Origin: Chlorokybus atmophyticus
Lineage: Eukaryota; Streptophyta; Chlorokybophyceae; Chlorokybales; Chlorokybaceae
Length of the DNA: 64,000 nt
Assembly (NCBI GenBank): GCA_009103225.1
Contig: RHPI01000193.1
Location: 430,650-494,649, forward strand
Direction: 5' to 3'
In this document: piece by piece, positions 60,321 to 64,000 of the stretch
Position numbering within the stretch: position 1 is the first letter of the stretch
How the letters are laid out: the number at the start of each line of letters is the position of its first letter
Program-made: the position numbers and the translations under genes
Notes under the pieces: generated by a model
Database searches by the model: none
The model's input: only the letters and a program-made list of their open reading frames with translations
What the model was told of the DNA's origin: nothing

Positions 60321-63300
60321 ATGTCGGCAGAGATTGACTATATGACATTTAGCGATATTCTTGAAACCCTTGACTGTCTTTCGTATAAGCATAAGGGTCT
60401 TGGCGGGAAAAGCAGCGGTGGCGGTGACGGTGGCAGTGGCGGCGGCGGTGTAGCTGTTGGCGGCGGCAGCCGTGGTGGGATGCTACAGGCTGGCTCAAGT
60501 GTCATTAGGGAAGGCGCATACTCGCACTCCGCCGCCGTCCCCACGAAGCTCTCCCTGCAGCTGTACCCTGCAAGCGACGACGTGCGCAGCGCTGTCTGCC
60601 ATGTGCGATGGTGATGGTGTATGCGGTCGTGTCTATCAATGTGGTGCTCGCAATTCCTGTCAAGCAGCCTGTCAAGCAGCATCTCAAGCTGGGCTGATCC
60701 AAGGATGGGGCTGTGCTTTATGCTTCGGTCGCGCTTTGCATGTCCTTTGCGTGAACTTCCATGAGCATGACATGCACAGCGGGTTGGTGTCTCAGACGTT
60801 GCATACTGCTGATCTCTGCTATTTATGTTTTAGGCTGTATTGTCTTGTCAAACTTGCAAAGCGCCACGACTATCCCTGCTATGCTGATGTTACAAGTCAC
60901 AGTTATGCTTGCAAGCCTCCTTATACAATTGCTCAACATACGTCATATGCAGTGAGCACATGTGGTTTGCTGTTTACTTATGGCTGTGCAAAGCCTTGCA
61001 GCTGTTGTAGAGAATTCCTAACAATTTGCTGCGCAGAGTAACAACAACCCTTTGCTAGAGCTGACGTTCAAGTCAACCAAGTCGGTGCGGGCGATATTGA
61101 AGCACTTGAGCAACAAGTGGCAGATATTTGCGCACCCGCACAAAGCCCTTCGACTGCTGCCTTACGCGGATATAAAGGGAGAGACTATATCGTGGAGCCT
61201 GTTGGACGCGCAAGATACCACTGCTGCTGACGTATATCGCAACCTTGGCTGCCCTCCCATCTTTCGCCTGCGGTAAGATACCATTGCACACGCATATGTC
61301 AAGATGCACACACATGGCACAGGCGCGCAGAGCCCACGCACATGCACATAGGCCGACGCACTCAAACGCGCACAAGTGAGCACGCACAAGCTTGTGCATG
61401 CGCACTTGCAATGCGTATGTGCCTGAGTTCATGCATGCATATCTGTGCTTGCAAGTGTGTGCCTTCTATGTCAACTGTTGTTGTGAATGCTGGCTTTAGT
61501 GTCATTATGAGGATGTTTGTACACGGGATCAAGTTCCTCTCCCGCGTCCTTGTTTACCGCAGGTATGGCTGGCAGGACCAGGATAGTCAAGCAGCACCAT
61601 CTACATCACAACCGCAGGCTGCATCGTTGGCCAGTACAGTAATAGCACCCTCAACCGTTTCTCCGCGGCGGTGGCATGACGCCTCTCCCAAGCGGCTGCT
61701 GGACGCTGTAGCTGGAACCAGCATACAGTTCCGTGAAGAAAGCAATGACGCCTTCAGCCATCACCATCTGGTCTGTTGTAGTATGCGGTGTGAATGCGTT
61801 GGTTTGTGTGCGCGTGCTTGCTTTTTGCCTGTACATGTGGACATCAATTGGTTTGTGCGTGTGCGTTTCCTACTACAGCAACCATTGCTACCAAGCATGG
61901 TGTTGATCAGCTGGTGCACAGCGCGAGTTTGCACCACGCTCATTGTTGATAGCTGGTGAACAACAGGGCTCCATTGCTATCACGCATCCCGAAGCCGGCT
62001 CGCTGTTGCAGCTCGAGCCGCCTGGCAGCAACGCCGTTACTCCATGTAAAGCATCCCCGACACCAGCTGACAAAGACTTGCAGGTATGCAATGCACTTGT
62101 CACACACGACATCTCTGCTGAGATTAGTTAATTCAAGAAGCGGTCAGTCATAATTAGCATTATCATCGCGTAATCTTGCGTGTGCGCGTACAGCTTGGGC
62201 CTCCAAGCACAGACGTAACCCCACTGAAGCCTTTCCAGCCAACAACAGCAACCCCAGGCAAAGGCCAGAGCAGCATACTCCCGTCACCATTTAAGAACCT
62301 CGACAGCATGTCAATACTCTTTGCCGAAGTGCGAGCGCAGAGGGCCGAGCTTCAAACTCAGACCCCTACCAAGGGCTCTGCGGGTGGCGTGTTTGACAGC
62401 GAGAATGCGTGCGATGGCTTTGCGTTCCAACATGTGTCTCAAGCTGAAACGCGTTCACAGAACTTGCATCACCAACAACAAGCGACAGTTGAAGAACAGA
62501 CTACTGCTACAAGATGGGCGAGTGACTTATTTCTGGGAGCAGCTGCTGGGGTGCATCGTGGTGATGGTCGTAGCATGGCTGCGCCGTCAATACTTGACAG
62601 CCGAATGTCGCTTCCCGATCTTGAAAACTCCAATTGGGTGAGTTGCAGTGCACTGTACGGTACTGCTGCACAGCACTGGTACATACATCTTATGGACACC
62701 GCACACGCACAGGTACATGTACATGCATGTTAACCATGCGTGCATGCGTGCGTGCGTGCGTGCACGGAAGCATAATAAAGGGTACGATGCATACACAAGC
62801 CAACAGGCCTGCACTCAAAGACGTAATGGAGTGCACACCCTCCCACACAGTTGCGCGCGCACCTGCCCATGCACGCATTCATATTGCCTGCATGCGTGCT
62901 TATTATCTCCGGGTGTCGCTGCAGTCGCTGGGCGCGACAGTGGTGGCGGCAGCAATGGCGGACAGGCAAGCCGAGCCTCAACTGCAGCACAAGGGGGGCA
63001 GCATGGCAGGAGAGCCTCTGGCCAAGTCATTGGTCCCTTTGACAGCAGAAAATGAGCTATCTTTGGGCGCCGACACTTTGCTAACCTTGTTGAACGACAA
63101 CAGTGTCGGTAAGAGGCTGTCATGACATGAGTTGGTCAGCGTGCAACCCACATGCTATACCCAACACGGACATCTCAATGAGTGTTGCATTGCAAAGCAG
63201 GGGATGTAAGGGGCCCTTCAACCAGCCAGCCCACAATAACAGCACCAACAAGTCAGAAGGTTGGTGTCGCTCGCAGACCTTTACGGGCGCTGTTTCACCC

Positions 63301-63746
63301 GCTCCCTGGCCAAGTCACAGGGGTACGTGATGATAAAGTACCGCCTAGCTACCTTGGTGTCTTGTCATGCATGAATTGTGTGACTGCATGAGTAATAGAA
63401 GAACTGGGTCACTTTGCAGGAAGAATGCACAGCTTCTCCAATAAAGCCGCCTCCTCCCGTGCCTGCACAGCAGCCGATGAGGCAACCCTCTCCACCGCTA
63501 AACTCTAGCATTAGCACTACTCAAGCCTCTCAAGCCAAGGTGGCGCCTGTAAATAAGACTACTGCTGCACCCAAAGCGCCCAAAGCGCCAGCGCGGAAGC
63601 CGCAAGCAAGCGGTAACAGAAAGCGCAGTGCTTCCCAAGCCTCGGCAGCAACGCTGGATGGCGTCGAGGTCGGCCTTGCCAATAAAGCGTTGGCGGTAGC
63701 TATGGGTGGCACGCAACCGCGCTTCATGTCATTGGCAAAGAAGTAG
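60321..63746 (+). CDS. Cramped/TKI1-like nuclear protein
   Basis: Exons: 60321 to 60593 or 60610, 61037 or 61039 to 61272, 61563-61770, 61922-62083, 62194-62637, 62925-63108, 63198-63322, 63420-63746; about 600 residues. After a Gly-rich N-terminus comes LSLQLYPASDDVRSA, then NNNPLLELTFKSTKSV, LKHLSNKW, LRLLPYADIKG, SWSLLDAQDTT and AADVYRNLGCPPIFRLRYGW. This order matches the domain shared by plant TSL-kinase interacting protein 1 and animal Cramped. The SANT domain that normally precedes it was not found upstream. Later parts are Ser/Thr/Pro/Gln-rich with SLPDLENSNW and NELSLGADTLLTLLND, ending in a Pro/Lys/Ala-rich basic tail. Relatives act on chromatin and histone gene control. The exon 1-2 junction and the acceptor of exon 7 are uncertain. 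Confidence 0.68.
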
Positions 63747-64000
63747 GCAGTTGCAACCTCTGTCTCTAAGCTTAGCCAATTTTTACAGTACAGTAGACAG
63801 AGATTCGTTGGTTGTTGTGAATCTGCCCTTTTGTGTACTAGTGCGAGGGTCCAACAAGTGGATCACGTTCCACTGCTAAGTCACAAGCCAAGTATCTGCC
63901 AGAATCGTATGTGAGCACTCAATGTCTGCTAGCTTCTGCTTTTGGTGCCCATGACATCTGAATGTGAGCAAAACGTGCCATTGCGCAGTGCTGGAACACT
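63747..64000. other. 3' flank, no gene seen
   Basis: No coding exon is supported in the last 254 bases. Confidence 0.6.

Overview
The window is nuclear DNA from a eukaryote, most likely a green alga. Genes have many short-to-medium GT-AG introns (a few appear to be GC-AG). A TGD5-like chloroplast lipid-transfer protein and a PTST-like starch protein with a plastid-type N-terminus point to Viridiplantae. There are no bacterial operons, Shine-Dalgarno sites or CRISPR arrays. I worked from the sequence alone. Exon models were built by hand by matching splice sites and reading phase, and family names come from recognised motifs rather than a search.

Left part (1 to about 22,500) is repeat territory. 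A unit carrying two divergent multi-exon genes around a palindrome-rich core is present as copy 1 (1-4,941, running off the left edge), copy 2 (about 11,551-18,498) and a 3' fragment (about 19,180-20,020). All share the same right end and a 53-bp tandem array. I cannot place its two proteins in a known transposon class. Between copies 1 and 2 lies a decayed PIF/Harbinger module (SANT/AT-hook gene, transposase pseudogene, second SANT-like gene) and a Plavaka-like transposase scrap. The spacers hold perfect hairpins of unrelated sequence.

Right part (22,583-63,746) is gene-dense: TGD5-like (-) and UBC9 (+) head to head; a small membrane protein gene (-) with an 870-bp (GA)n intron; tRNA-Asn(GTT) (-); STK19 (+); a 14-exon F-box/LRR gene (-) divergent from a two-exon 74-residue protein gene (+); a PTST-like gene (-) divergent from a GDPD gene (+); a UCP4-like mitochondrial carrier (+); an unrecognised gene with an acidic C-terminal region (+); and a Cramped/TKI1-like gene (+). 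Long introns are commonly filled with TG/CA/CG alternating tracts.

Functionally these are mostly unlinked housekeeping genes (SUMO conjugation, plastid lipid import, starch metabolism, lipid breakdown, DNA repair, mitochondrial transport). The arrangement that stands out is repeated head-to-head pairing. Assembly gaps or single Ns occur at 787, 26,922-27,391, 28,728, 36,355, 39,393-39,396 and 54,718-54,872, and several sit at repeats.
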